Assembly (NCBI RefSeq): GCF_023522835.1 | Contig: NZ_JALCZU010000003.1 | Span: forward strand, 62,001 to 126,000 | Direction: 5' to 3' | DNA from: Oceanobacillus saliphilus | GTDB lineage: Bacteria; Bacillota; Bacilli; Bacillales; Amphibacillaceae | DNA: 64,000 bases | Shown: positions 27,284-37,088 of the stretch, piece by piece | Position numbering within the stretch: the stretch's first letter is position 1 | How the letters are laid out: each line of letters starts with the position of its first letter | The notes under the pieces: generated by a model | What the model saw: the letters and a program-made list of their open reading frames with translations, nothing else | The model's database searches: none | Told to the model about the DNA's origin: nothing | Made by a program: the position numbers and the translations under genes

Positions 27284-29152
27284 TTATTCTGGTAATACAG
27301 GATCTTCCTGAGTTAATCCAACTTCATGGAATTTATTATTCAAAGCCCACTCTGTTTGGATAGACCAATCGGTTACGCGGTTATTAACCGGCACTAACTT
27401 CGAACGGTATAGAGTTGGGAATACAGGAATTTCATCAACCATTAATTGCTGCCAATCTTTGTACACCTCTTGACGATACTCAATATCCATTGAATCCGCA
27501 GAAGCACCTCTTGCTAGAAGATCATCATTTTCTTCACTAGCGTAACGCGTATAGTTATATGCTGCTGTACGTCCATATAAACCATTTTGGTCTACGTCAG
27601 TACCAGTACCCCAAGCACCTTGATAAATGTCAATATCAGGATCATCTGCTTCTACACGATCATAGAAACTGTTGAATTCCATTAGACGTCCATCAACAAG
27701 TTCAACGTTAAGTCCAGCTTGTTCCCATGCTTGAATGTAATAGTTTGCAATCGGCTCGGCAACGTCGCCACCAGACATGGATGCAAATTTAATGACAAGC
27801 TCTTCACCATCAGGATTTTCACGAAGGCCATCCCCAGTTACATCCTCATATCCTGCTTCATCTAATATACGATTTGCTTCATCTAGATCATAGCTTGGTG
27901 TTTCAATTGTTGGATCATGGTAATCAGGGAATGACGGAATAATTAATGTTGTACCAGCCCAGCGAAGCCCATTATAGAAACGTTCACCAACTGTATCATT
28001 ATCAACTGCATACCACATAGCACGGCGCAAGTTAACATCAGCCATTTTCGCATCTGGATCCATTACAACTTCACCAGCATCTGCGTCCCATGAGCCTAAT
28101 TTAAACCCGATATACGTGTATGCATTATCAATTTGTCCTAAGAATTCCACATTTGTTAAGCTTTCTTCAACATCAGGATACTGATCTGTTGGGAAACTAT
28201 CCACAACGTCAACGCCACCTGTTTCTAACTCGTTTGCTACTACTTGTGGTGCTACAACTTTAAGTGTAATACCATCAAGCTTTGGTGCACCTCGCCAGTA
28301 ATCTTCATTTGCACTGTATGTTACTGACTCACCTGGAGTAATTGTTTCTACTTTAAATGGCCCGAATCCAATCGGGTTAACACGTACTGCATCTGATTCT
28401 GCCATCTCCTCGATAGGAATCTCTTCAAAGATATGTTTTGGCAGTGGTGAAGACCACAATCCACTTGCTAGAAGGGATGGATTTGCTTCTACAAAAGTAA
28501 CTGCTAATGTTTTTTCATCAACAATTTCGATACCAGAAATCGTATCCACTTCTCCTGCATTATAATCTGCCATTCCTACAACACTTTCAATATAGTAATA
28601 ACGTACCCCTTCATACTCTGGGCTACCAATTACTTCATAGGCAAATAATAAGTCTTCCGCTGTAACAGGTTCCCCATCGTGCCAATTTACATTATCACGA
28701 ATGTTGAATGTTATGGTTACAGTTCCATCTTCATTCTCCGTTAAGTCCCATTCAGCTGCACCTTCTTGCGTGTAGTTGAAGTTATTGTCAATTGCCAATA
28801 GGTTTTCATCAAAGAACTTCAACACCTCATAGTCAGGGTTCCCTTCATAGAAAACACGGTTTAAAACACCTTCAAAAACCGTATCGGACACTAAACCATA
28901 GTTTAATGTACCGCCTTCTATTGCTTCTCCTTCATTTGTTTTATCGACATTAAAGTCGTCAATGGAGTATATCCCATCAGACTCCTCAGCTTCTTCTCCA
29001 TCTTCTGTACCTTCTTCTGTACCCTCTTCTGTATCTGTACCAGAGTCAGTGCCTTCCGTCTCTTCATCAGAACCGCCACTACATGCAGCCAATACTAGTA
29101 GAAAAACTAACATTAGGGCTAGTAGAAGCTTACTAAAACTAACTTTCTTCAT
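27284..29152 (-). CDS. oppA: Peptide ABC transporter substrate-binding lipoprotein
   Basis: 622-aa SBP_bac_5 family lipoprotein that captures oligopeptides or related solutes outside the membrane. Signal peptide with lipobox LVLAAC; the lipidated Cys is residue 24. A Glu/Asp/Thr/Gly-rich linker of about 30 residues (29-60) follows, then the mature domain with GTLNYGL, the family WHDGEPVTAEDL motif and LRRAMWYAVD. Overall strongly acidic. Last gene of the operon, after the two permeases, separated from them by 145 bases containing a perfect 20-bp palindrome. Start ATG with GGGAGG. Confidence 0.9.
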   Translation of the reverse strand: MKKVSFSKLLLALMLVFLLVLAACSGGSDEETEGTDSGTDTEEGTEEGTEDGEEAEESDGIYSIDDFNVDKTNEGEAIEGGTLNYGLVSDTVFEGVLNRVFYEGNPDYEVLKFFDENLLAIDNNFNYTQEGAAEWDLTENEDGTVTITFNIRDNVNWHDGEPVTAEDLLFAYEVIGSPEYEGVRYYYIESVVGMADYNAGEVDTISGIEIVDEKTLAVTFVEANPSLLASGLWSSPLPKHIFEEIPIEEMAESDAVRVNPIGFGPFKVETITPGESVTYSANEDYWRGAPKLDGITLKVVAPQVVANELETGGVDVVDSFPTDQYPDVEESLTNVEFLGQIDNAYTYIGFKLGSWDADAGEVVMDPDAKMADVNLRRAMWYAVDNDTVGERFYNGLRWAGTTLIIPSFPDYHDPTIETPSYDLDEANRILDEAGYEDVTGDGLRENPDGEELVIKFASMSGGDVAEPIANYYIQAWEQAGLNVELVDGRLMEFNSFYDRVEADDPDIDIYQGAWGTGTDVDQNGLYGRTAAYNYTRYASEENDDLLARGASADSMDIEYRQEVYKDWQQLMVDEIPVFPTLYRSKLVPVNNRVTDWSIQTEWALNNKFHEVGLTQEDPVLPE

Positions 29153-29229
29153 CCTTGTAACCTCCCTTTTTTTTTACTTCTTTTTCTTACATTACGCAAG
29201 CATTAAAATTTGCGTAATATCTATACTCA

Positions 29230-29249
29230 ACATCAATATATATTGATGT
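29230..29249. promoter_or_regulatory. Perfect 20-bp AT-rich palindrome between permease and binding-protein genes
   Basis: ACATCAATAT and its exact complement are directly joined (29230-29249), in the 145-bp gap before oppA. It could be an operator, an mRNA stability hairpin that raises oppA expression relative to the upstream genes, or a processing site. Not followed by a T-run, so not a standard terminator. Confidence 0.4.
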
Positions 29250-29297
29250 AGGTACCAATGTAATTACCGGTCAAGCATCCAGTGTTAAAAAATGCAA

Positions 29298-30194
29298 CTA
29301 GCCCCTTCGTTGACGGGCATCGGTTGCACGTCGTAATGCTTCGCCGACATTTCTTACCGCAAGCATTAATACTAAAATCAATACTGCTGCTGGTGCCCAA
29401 ATCCACCATCTGAATTCAAGCGTTTGTGGATTTCTTGCATAACTGAGCAATGTCCCTAAACTTGGGGTACTTTCAGGAAAACCAAAACCTAGGAAAGAAA
29501 GCCCCGATTCCAAACCGATATTTGCAGCTAGATTTAGCGTCATCGTCACAATGATAAGTGACGTTATATTTGGTAGTACCTGTGTGAAGATAATTTTAAA
29601 GTTAGATGTGCCCAATGTTTTCGAAGCTTGCGCATAATCCAGCTCTTTCTCCTGAAGCGCCTTCGATCGTATTAGTCTCGCTATTCCCATCCACGAAAAT
29701 GCCGTCATAATTAATGAAAATGTAAACGTATTATAAGATGGTACAATCGATACAAATACAATAATAATCATAATAAACGGTAAAATTAGGAAGAAATCCA
29801 ATATACGCATCATTACATTATCTATATGCCCACCAAAGTACCCAGCAACAAGACCATAGGTTACACCAATTATTCCACTAAGTAATGTTACGAGAAAGCC
29901 TATCCACAAGGAATTCCTTGTTCCAATAATTAACTGGCCGAAAACATCCCTGCCGCCATAATCTGTTCCTAATATAAATTCATCAGAAGGTGGCTCATTA
30001 ATCGCAAACAAGTCAACCCTTACAATCTCTTTCTGATCTAGAATCATAGAAACACCAAATACTGTAACTGTAACTAAAACTAAGAATATTAATGACAGAA
30101 GTGCTAGTTTATCCCGAACGAGTTCACGCCAGAGGATAAGCATTGCTGATGGACTTTTCGTCTGATCCCCCACGATTCTATTATTGATTTCCAT
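29298..30194 (-). CDS. oppC: Peptide ABC transporter permease, OppC/AppC type
   Basis: 298-aa inner-membrane permease with an N-terminal hydrophobic anchor at about residues 34-52, a long extracytoplasmic loop containing FILGTDYGGRDVF, and five further helices. The EAA-like coupling loop reads EKELDYAQASKTLGTSNFKIIFTQVLPN. It pairs with the OppB-type permease immediately upstream. Start ATG with GAGGTG. Confidence 0.92.
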   Translation of the reverse strand: MEINNRIVGDQTKSPSAMLILWRELVRDKLALLSLIFLVLVTVTVFGVSMILDQKEIVRVDLFAINEPPSDEFILGTDYGGRDVFGQLIIGTRNSLWIGFLVTLLSGIIGVTYGLVAGYFGGHIDNVMMRILDFFLILPFIMIIIVFVSIVPSYNTFTFSLIMTAFSWMGIARLIRSKALQEKELDYAQASKTLGTSNFKIIFTQVLPNITSLIIVTMTLNLAANIGLESGLSFLGFGFPESTPSLGTLLSYARNPQTLEFRWWIWAPAAVLILVLMLAVRNVGEALRRATDARQRRG

Positions 30195-30226
30195 TATTAT
30201 TCACCTCATCAGAGTCTATCGAGTTT

Positions 30227-31189
30227 CTATTTAATACGAATTCTTGGGTCAACTAGACTTAATATAATATCAGATAATAAAGCTCCTAAAATGGATGCCG
30301 TACCGAACAAAAGAACGAGTGCAGTTACAACGCTATAATCACGTAACAAAATGGTTTCGAGAAACAGTGCACCCATACCTGGATATCCGAATATCTGTTC
30401 GATGAAAATGGTCCCCGAGATTAAGGAAGTAATCTCCCATCCAAAAAAGGCTGCTATCGGTAATAATGAGTTTCTAAGAATATGTCTGTTGTAGACCCTT
30501 GATTCAGAAGCTCCTTTTGCTCTAGCGGTAATAATAAAATCTTTTTGTTTCGTATCGACAATCTCACTTCGCAAATACTGAACGGTAGAAACCGTTGCGA
30601 TTAATGCCATTGATAATGCTGGCAGTAGTAAATGTTTAAATTTACTGATTACATAATCCATCGACCCCGGTGTCAATCCCGGCTGGACACTTCCGCTCGT
30701 AGGAAACCATCCAAGCTGGTAGCCAAACACCCAAACCATAACCAATGCAAATATAAACAATGGTGTTGCAAAACCTAAGTACGTGTACCCCGTAATCGCC
30801 TGATCCAACAATGTATCATTATAACGTCCACTTGTAATTCCTAATGGGATCGCAATGATATATGTAAAGATTAACGTAACAAGCGATAACCAAAATGTAT
30901 TTGCAAGACGTTGACCTAATAATTCAGTAACCGGCATTTTAAATCGGAAGGACTGTCCAAAGTCACCCTGTGCTATACCTGTTACCCAATCGGAATACTG
31001 AACATACCATGGATTATTAAGTCCCAATCTTTCTCTAATTTGTTCTTTAATCTCTGGACTAACATTCGGATCTACCTGTCCAGTCAGAGCATCACCTGGC
31101 ATCATTTGTGCCATCAGAAATACTAAAACGCTTAATAGTACAATTTGAGGAAGTGTGATTAAAAGTCTTCTAACAATAAATTTCCACAT
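30227..31189 (-). CDS. oppB: Peptide ABC transporter permease, OppB/AppB type
   Basis: 320-aa permease, six hydrophobic segments, typical OppB N-terminus (FIVRRLLITLPQIVLLSVLVF) and the family loop PGDALTGQVDPN; coupling loop RAKGASESRVYNRHILRNSLLP. The open frame begins at 31219, inside the upstream ATPase gene, but AAAGG precedes ATG 31189 with workable spacing, and the protein from there has the normal N-terminus. Forms the membrane channel with OppC. Confidence 0.9.
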   Translation of the reverse strand: MWKFIVRRLLITLPQIVLLSVLVFLMAQMMPGDALTGQVDPNVSPEIKEQIRERLGLNNPWYVQYSDWVTGIAQGDFGQSFRFKMPVTELLGQRLANTFWLSLVTLIFTYIIAIPLGITSGRYNDTLLDQAITGYTYLGFATPLFIFALVMVWVFGYQLGWFPTSGSVQPGLTPGSMDYVISKFKHLLLPALSMALIATVSTVQYLRSEIVDTKQKDFIITARAKGASESRVYNRHILRNSLLPIAAFFGWEITSLISGTIFIEQIFGYPGMGALFLETILLRDYSVVTALVLLFGTASILGALLSDIILSLVDPRIRIK

Positions 31190-31196
31190 ATACGTA

Positions 31197-32129
31197 TCAA
31201 CCTTTCCCTGGAAGAGCAACCAGATGTGTTTCCGATACTGGATGCAAACCGTATGCTAGACCCTCTTTGTCAAAGTAATCATCGTAGGAATGTTCATATT
31301 CCCTCTGTACTTCTTTACGGAATTTAAACTGTTCCGCACGATTCCTTGGATTAATATCAGGTATCGCGGCAATTAATCGTTTCGTATAAATATGCTGCGG
31401 CCGATTAAAAATATCTTCCTTTGTGCCCTGTTCGACATATCGACCTTTATACATGATGGCTATCTCATCACACATATGTTTGACGATTCCCAGATCATGA
31501 CTTATAAACAAATAGGTTAAGTTTAATTCTTTTTGAATATCCTGCATGAAATTCAACACTTGCGCCTGTACAGAAACATCCAATGCTGAAACCGGTTCAT
31601 CTGCAATAATTAGCTTCGGCTTTAATGCAATCGCTCTCGCAACCCCGATACGCTGTCTCTGACCGCCAGAGAATTCATGTGGATATTTCAAAATACTTTC
31701 CGGACTTAAGCCGACTAGCTCCAACAATTCCTGTACACGTTTTTTCTCTTCCTGCTTGGAAAGCTTTTCAAAATTGCGAAGAGGTTCTGCAATGACATCA
31801 AGGACACGTTTTCTTGGATTTAGAGAAGAATATGGATCCTGAAAAATCATTTGAATATCCTTCTTTACATCCTTCGTCTTACTTTTTTTCGACGTTATAT
31901 CCGTACCTTCAAATAAAATCCTGCCTGATGTAATATCGTTTAAGCCGATAATGGCTCTTCCTGTAGTTGTTTTCCCTGATCCTGATTCACCTACTAGTCC
32001 ATATGTTTTCCCCTGTTCCACAGAGAAGGAAACGCCATCAACTGCCTTTATGTGACCTACCGTACGGTTAAGAATTCCACCTTTAATCGGAAAATGTATT
32101 TTTAAATCTTCAACATCAAGAAACCCCAT
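31197..32129 (-). CDS. oppF: Peptide ABC transporter ATPase, OppF type
   Basis: 310-aa ABC ATPase: Walker A GESGSGKTT, signature FSGGQRQRIGVARA, Walker B LIIADEPVSALD, plus the Opp-specific C-terminal extension. The frame extends upstream to 32270, but that part reads through the end of oppD; AAGGAGG precedes ATG 32129 (MGFLDVEDLKIHFP). It overlaps the end of oppD by 14 bases. With OppD it powers peptide uptake. The C-terminal tail lacks the usual Cys-rich cluster. Confidence 0.92.
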   Translation of the reverse strand: MGFLDVEDLKIHFPIKGGILNRTVGHIKAVDGVSFSVEQGKTYGLVGESGSGKTTTGRAIIGLNDITSGRILFEGTDITSKKSKTKDVKKDIQMIFQDPYSSLNPRKRVLDVIAEPLRNFEKLSKQEEKKRVQELLELVGLSPESILKYPHEFSGGQRQRIGVARAIALKPKLIIADEPVSALDVSVQAQVLNFMQDIQKELNLTYLFISHDLGIVKHMCDEIAIMYKGRYVEQGTKEDIFNRPQHIYTKRLIAAIPDINPRNRAEQFKFRKEVQREYEHSYDDYFDKEGLAYGLHPVSETHLVALPGKG

Positions 32130-33126
32130 CTGATTGTTCCTCCTTGCTTTCCTCTGGGATGTAAAAATGTTCATGGCATGTGCAACGTACAAAGTGGCCA
32201 GGAGAAACCTCATGCAATACAGGATTTTCCTCATGCGCCGATTCATTAATCCAAGGAATTCTGGCAGCAAAACGACAACCCGTACGCGGTAGGTTTTTTA
32301 GTGATGGAACGATACCCTGTATAACATGTAATTTATCCTGTCCTTCTGCAGGCACAGAATTCAATAATGATTTCGTATAAGGATGCAGGGGATTTTCAAA
32401 TAATGAGTAAACATCGGCAATTTCAACAATTTGTCCAGCATACATTACCGCAACTCTATCTGCCATCTCAGCCACAACACCGAGGTCATGTGTAATAAGG
32501 ATGATTCCGGCGTGAATATCTTCTTTCAGCTCTCGGATCAAATCCAATATCTGCGCCTGAATGGTAACATCCAATGCGGTAGTAGGCTCGTCCGCAATCA
32601 GTAATTCCGGTTTATTAGCAATTGCAATCGCAATGACAACACGCTGCCTCATCCCACCTGATAATTCATGCGGAAATTGTCCATATACATATTCCGGTTT
32701 CGGAATTCCTACCATGTTTAACAATTCAATTACCCGTGTCCTCCGCTGTTTCTGGGACATATCAGGTTTATGAAGGAGTAACGTTTCGGCAATTTGGTCA
32801 CCTATTTCCATCAATGGATTCAGCGCTGTAAGCGGATCCTGGAATATCATCGCCAAATCGTCTCCACGCAGTTTATTAAGTTTTGAATTTGACATTTTCA
32901 CAAGATCCTGTCCATTCAACATAATATTGCCTTCTATTTTTACACGGTTATGTAACCCCATAATTGAAAATGCAAGTGCGCTCTTACCTGAACCGGATTC
33001 TCCAACAATACCTAAAACTTCATTTTTATTTATCGTTAATGTTACATCATCAACAGCAGCGTAATAACCGTCACCAATTCTAAATGATGTAGTTAGGTTT
33101 TTAATTTCCAATAATTCGTTACCCAA
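32116..33126 (-). CDS. oppD: Peptide ABC transporter ATPase, OppD type
   Basis: 336-aa ABC ATPase, first gene of the operon. Walker A GESGSGKSA, signature LSGGMRQRVVIAIA, Walker B LLIADEPTTALD. The C-terminal segment (CRFAARIPW...CTCHEHF) has the Cys residues found in Opp/Dpp ATPases where an iron-sulfur cluster can bind. Start is TTG with AGGGGG 7 bases upstream. Gene order D-F-B-C-A differs from the A-B-C-D-F order of classical opp. Confidence 0.92.
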   Translation of the reverse strand: MGNELLEIKNLTTSFRIGDGYYAAVDDVTLTINKNEVLGIVGESGSGKSALAFSIMGLHNRVKIEGNIMLNGQDLVKMSNSKLNKLRGDDLAMIFQDPLTALNPLMEIGDQIAETLLLHKPDMSQKQRRTRVIELLNMVGIPKPEYVYGQFPHELSGGMRQRVVIAIAIANKPELLIADEPTTALDVTIQAQILDLIRELKEDIHAGIILITHDLGVVAEMADRVAVMYAGQIVEIADVYSLFENPLHPYTKSLLNSVPAEGQDKLHVIQGIVPSLKNLPRTGCRFAARIPWINESAHEENPVLHEVSPGHFVRCTCHEHFYIPEESKEEQSDGVS

Positions 33127-33794
33127 ATTAATCCCCCTAATGAATTTATTTATTCGACGATGGAATGCCTTCTAAATTAATGGAAGGTTACAATTTTTCA
33201 TCAGGAAAAACTGCTGACTGTATGGAAGCATCTGATTCATCTATGAAATATCAACTTTCAAAACTGAACAATCTGATAACTTTTTATATAGAAAAATAAG
33301 ACTAACCTTTTTAAAGTGAGCGAATGAAATATATATCTAATAAATGAACAGTTTCATGTGTGACTTTTCTGATAATTTAAGTTTAGAAAACATACTTATT
33401 CGGTGACAGGCATTCCTTGTACTAACTGCCAAGTAAAGATATGGTCTGCTATGTATGACAGTTTTTTTATTTGTCCCTACAGAATTCCTGTTTTTGTTTC
33501 TCAGCCTCGATATTATCCCGGAAATTTTGCAAACTAGTTATTAAGTCTACCATCTCTGAAATGCAAACGTAAAAAAAACTTAATATACTTACAAATTATA
33601 AGTGAAGAATTTTATAAATGCAATACGTTTTCACAAAATTTTACAGTAATAGATTCAAATAATTGTCGTTAAATGATTAATATACGATCGAAAAACATTG
33701 TATTTAAAGGGTTTTAGTAACTTGGAAAATTTTGCTTATCCCTTGGTTTATTTTTCTTTATTTATGAAAATCTTCGGAGATTTTAGCGTTTTTT
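33127..33794. other. Long AT-rich intergenic region upstream of the peptide transporter
   Basis: Roughly 670 bases (900 up to the ilvA terminator) without a supportable gene. It must contain the promoter of the transporter operon, but I could not pick one convincingly. A weak trace of the GTGCCTGTCAC repeat is at 33401-33414; copy 1 of the hairpin repeat family begins at 33795. Confidence 0.5.
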
Positions 33795-33882
33795 GGCAGT
33801 TAGGAAAGTATAAACTTACCTATCTGCATTCTCGCAACGAAGAATATCACCAAAACGCTTGGTGACATCGAGGTTTTCTAAT
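33795..33882 (+). repeat. Modular hairpin repeat, copy 1
   Basis: First hairpin GCAGTTAGGAAAG ... CTTACCTATCTGC, then GCAAC, a second hairpin TCACC...GGTGA and the tail AGGTTTTCTAA. Same architecture as 61487-61575 and, inverted, 62650-62749. Dispersed non-coding element. Confidence 0.65.
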
Positions 33883-33992
33883 CATCATTCAACCATATGG
33901 CTCCATTGGATTTTATTAACTATCCTTACATACTGTGCTATATTATTCCACTTATCTTCTCTGTTTTTCGGCATCCATGAAAAATTGCATAT

Positions 33993-34025
33993 AAAAAATC
34001 TCCCTAAAAAACGGGAGATTTTCAC
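33993..34025 (-). terminator. Terminator of the ilv-leu operon
   Basis: 10-bp stem AAAATCTCCC/GGGAGATTTT with an 8-base loop; on the minus strand it is followed by TTTATA. Lies just after the ilvA stop. Confidence 0.85.
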
Positions 34026-34030
34026 TATTT

Positions 34031-35047
34031 TCATAGGGCCATATAGGCTTTTTCTCTTATAGGATTAATCCGTTCGGCAAGGTCCTGGATATTTGACATT
34101 GTACCGATATCCAGGTTGCCACCACTTACGATTACTCCGCAATGCCGTGATTTTATCTTGTCATTGTGGGAAAATAAGGCTGCCAATGCTGCTGCTCCAG
34201 CTCCCTCCATCAATGTCTTATTACGCTCGAGCATGTAGACGATGGCCGACGCAATTTCTTCATCCTTTACCGTCACAATATCATCGACATATTCCTGAAT
34301 AATTGGCAAGGTAAGTTTCCCTGGTTCTTTCACCGCTATTCCTTCTGCTATCGTAGAAACCTTTGAAAGATTCTTCAAGGTATTCGTATGATAGCTTTCA
34401 TAGATAGCAGAAGCACCTTCAGCCTGAACACCGATTATTTTCATATTCCTGTTCACATGCTTGGCTGCAACAGCGATTCCACTGATTAAGCCACCACCGC
34501 CAATCGGTACTAGAATTGTATCGATCCGGTCTTCCTGCCTGAGCATTTCCATTGCAATTGTTCCCTGACCAGCCATAATATCATAGTCATCAAAGGGATG
34601 AATAAAAGTAGCACCAGAAACCCGTTGATGTTCAGTGGAAGCGTTATATGCTTCCTGAAAGCTTTCCCCTATCAGTACCACTTCTGCACCGTAATTTCGG
34701 GTTGCATTTACTTTTGCAAGTGGGGTGCCTTCTGCCATAAATATAGTTGCTTTCACACCTAACTTGGCAGCTGCATGTGCAACTCCTTGCGCATGATTAC
34801 CCGCTGAAGCGGTAATCACTCCCTTGGATAGCTCTGCCTCAGATAACTGCATGAGTTTAAAGCTTGCTCCCCGAAACTTGAATGCACCTGTTTTTTGCTG
34901 GTTTTCCATTTTGCAATATACATGCTTTCCTACAATATTATTTGTCGTATGTGATGTTAATAATGGTGTACGATGAACAATCGGTGCCAGCCGCTTCATT
35001 GCATGGTATACCTTATCACCCGTTAAGCGATCCCCAAGACAAGTCAC
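34031..35047 (-). CDS. ilvA: Threonine dehydratase without ACT domain
   Basis: 338-aa PLP enzyme deaminating threonine to 2-oxobutyrate, the first isoleucine-specific step. The PLP Lys is in GAFKFRGAS (about residue 54), Gly-rich phosphate loop PIGGGGLISG, SAGNHAQGVA. At 338 aa it lacks the C-terminal regulatory ACT-like domain of biosynthetic IlvA (about 420 aa in B. subtilis), so isoleucine feedback may be absent. Start is GTG; AAAGGAG lies unusually close and no better start is in frame. Last gene of the ilv-leu operon, 20 bases after leuD, which argues for a biosynthetic rather than catabolic role. Confidence 0.9.
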   Translation of the reverse strand: MTCLGDRLTGDKVYHAMKRLAPIVHRTPLLTSHTTNNIVGKHVYCKMENQQKTGAFKFRGASFKLMQLSEAELSKGVITASAGNHAQGVAHAAAKLGVKATIFMAEGTPLAKVNATRNYGAEVVLIGESFQEAYNASTEHQRVSGATFIHPFDDYDIMAGQGTIAMEMLRQEDRIDTILVPIGGGGLISGIAVAAKHVNRNMKIIGVQAEGASAIYESYHTNTLKNLSKVSTIAEGIAVKEPGKLTLPIIQEYVDDIVTVKDEEIASAIVYMLERNKTLMEGAGAAALAALFSHNDKIKSRHCGVIVSGGNLDIGTMSNIQDLAERINPIREKAYMAL

Positions 35048-35067
35048 TCTCCTTTAATTGTTAAAAC

Positions 35068-35652
35068 TTAAATTCTGCTATTCTCATATGCTAAAATTTT
35101 ATCCTCTTGCAGCAATGTCAATGCTATATCATCCCAGCCATTCAGTAGCTTTTCCTTATGATATTCCGGAATCTCAAAGCTTATGACATTTCCTTCTTCA
35201 TCGGTTATCTGCTGATTCTTCAAATCTATGGATAATTCCAAGGATGACCTCTGGGCATCTTCCATCCATTTACTTAATCGTTCTTCTTCCATTTTAATCG
35301 GTATAATCCCATTCTTCAATGCATTGTTATAAAAAATATCTGCAAAGCTTGGTGCAATTATGACTTTAAAACCGAAATCGGTCAATGCCCAAGGTGCATG
35401 TTCTCTCGAAGAGCCACAACCAAAATTTTCTCCCGCTATTAAGATAGAAGCTTCTTTATATTGCGGTTGGTTTAATGCGAAATCTTCCCGTTGATTTCCA
35501 TCATCATCAAAGCGCCAGTTAAAAAATAAATATTGTCCAAATCCAGTCCGTTCAATGCGTTTTAAAAATTGCTTCGGTATGATTTGGTCGGTATCTATAT
35601 TTGAACGATCCAATGGAAAGACCAGTCCTTTATGCTTCTGTATTGCTTCCAT
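35068..35652 (-). CDS. leuD: 3-isopropylmalate dehydratase small subunit
   Basis: 194-aa small subunit of isopropylmalate isomerase (leucine synthesis). Motifs DTDQIIPKQFLK near the N-terminus and the substrate-binding GENFGCGSSREHAPWAL are clear. Pairs with leuC 13 bases upstream; AGGAGG ribosome binding site. Confidence 0.96.
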   Translation of the reverse strand: MEAIQKHKGLVFPLDRSNIDTDQIIPKQFLKRIERTGFGQYLFFNWRFDDDGNQREDFALNQPQYKEASILIAGENFGCGSSREHAPWALTDFGFKVIIAPSFADIFYNNALKNGIIPIKMEEERLSKWMEDAQRSSLELSIDLKNQQITDEEGNVISFEIPEYHKEKLLNGWDDIALTLLQEDKILAYENSRI

Positions 35653-35665
35653 GTCATGCCACCTC

Positions 35666-37072
35666 CTAGTTTAGTACTCCAGCCATTTTTCTCACATCTA
35701 CGAAATGTCCTTCAATTGCAGCTGCTGCAGCCATTTCAGGACTTACAAGATGTGTACGTGCTCCATTACCTTGTCTTCCCTCAAAATTACGGTTAGAGGT
35801 AGAAGCACAGCGACCGCCAGGAGGAACAATGTCATCATTCATTCCAAGACACATACTACAACCCGAATCACGCCATTCAAAACCTGCCTCTGTAAATACT
35901 TTATCCAAACCAAGTTCTTCTGCCTGAAGTTTCACACTGAAAGATCCTGGAACAACAATTGCTTTTACGTTATCCTTCACTTTTCTTCCTTGTATGATTG
36001 ATGCTGCCTTTTGCAAATCACTTAATCGTGAGTTGGTGCACGAACCGATAAATACGTGATCTATTTCTATAGAAGTAATTGGCTGATTTTCTTCCAGCCC
36101 CATATATTCAAGTGCACGTTTTACATCTTCTTTGTGATCAACCTCAGCCAAAATCGGTGTAGTTCCTCCAACAGGAACACACATACCAGGATTTGTTCCC
36201 CACGTTACCTGGGGCTCAATTTCGTCAGCATTGATGATAACTGTCTGATCATATGTTGCACCTTCATCTGTGGCTAAGTTCAGCCACTCAGCAGCGGCTT
36301 TTTCAAATTCCTGCCCTTTTGGAACATACTCTCTGCCTTCCAAATAATCGACAGTTGTCTGATCAGGACTGATTAGACCTGCCCTTGCCCCGGCTTCAAT
36401 GGACATATTACAGATAGTCATCCGACCTTCCATCGAGAGCTTGCGGATTGCTTCACCGGTATATTCCATGACATATCCTGTACCGAAACGCACTCCAAAC
36501 TTACCGATGATCGCTAATATTAAATCCTTTGCTGTTACGCCTGGCCCAAGATTTCCTTCTACTTTTACATTCAATGTTTTCGGCTTTTCCTGCCAAATCG
36601 TTTGTGTTGCTAGAACATGTTCTACTTCACTCGTACCGATTCCAAATGCCAATGCACCAAATGCACCATGTGTTGATGTATGACTGTCTCCACAAACAAT
36701 TGTCTTCCCGGGCTGTGTCAAGCCAAGTTGTGGGCCGATTACGTGAACAATACCTTGATCCGGGTGAAACATATCCGCAAGTTTAATTCCAAAATCTTCA
36801 CAGTTTTGTCTTAATGTTTCCATTTGTTTTTTGGAAATTTCATCTTTTACAACATGTCTGTTTTTAGTTGGAACATTATGGTCCATTGTCGCATAAGTCA
36901 AATCCGGTCGACGGACTTTGCGATTCGTCAAACGCAAACCCTCAAAAGCTTGCGGTGAAGTCACTTCATGGATCAAATGCTGATCAATATACAGTAAATC
37001 AGGTTTTCCTTCTTCCTGATGTACGACATGTTTGTTCCAAACTTTTTCGATAATTGTTTCTGGCTTCCCCAT
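35666..37072 (-). CDS. leuC: 3-isopropylmalate dehydratase large subunit
   Basis: 468-aa aconitase-family subunit holding the [4Fe-4S] cluster: cluster Cys in [11 protein letters not shown] and in [11 protein letters not shown], plus the N-terminal [15 protein letters not shown]. Interconverts 2- and 3-isopropylmalate together with LeuD. Spaced 16 bases after leuB; ribosome binding site GAGGTG. Confidence 0.97.
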   Translation of the reverse strand: MGKPETIIEKVWNKHVVHQEEGKPDLLYIDQHLIHEVTSPQAFEGLRLTNRKVRRPDLTYATMDHNVPTKNRHVVKDEISKKQMETLRQNCEDFGIKLADMFHPDQGIVHVIGPQLGLTQPGKTIVCGDSHTSTHGAFGALAFGIGTSEVEHVLATQTIWQEKPKTLNVKVEGNLGPGVTAKDLILAIIGKFGVRFGTGYVMEYTGEAIRKLSMEGRMTICNMSIEAGARAGLISPDQTTVDYLEGREYVPKGQEFEKAAAEWLNLATDEGATYDQTVIINADEIEPQVTWGTNPGMCVPVGGTTPILAEVDHKEDVKRALEYMGLEENQPITSIEIDHVFIGSCTNSRLSDLQKAASIIQGRKVKDNVKAIVVPGSFSVKLQAEELGLDKVFTEAGFEWRDSGCSMCLGMNDDIVPPGGRCASTSNRNFEGRQGNGARTHLVSPEMAAAAAIEGHFVDVRKMAGVLN

Positions 37073-37088
37073 TCTCTAACACCTCACT

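Noticed and set aside
33859-34062. 67-codon frame in the long gap before the peptide transporter
   Set aside because: Starts inside a dispersed repeat, runs through the ilv-leu terminator, and has no ribosome binding site.
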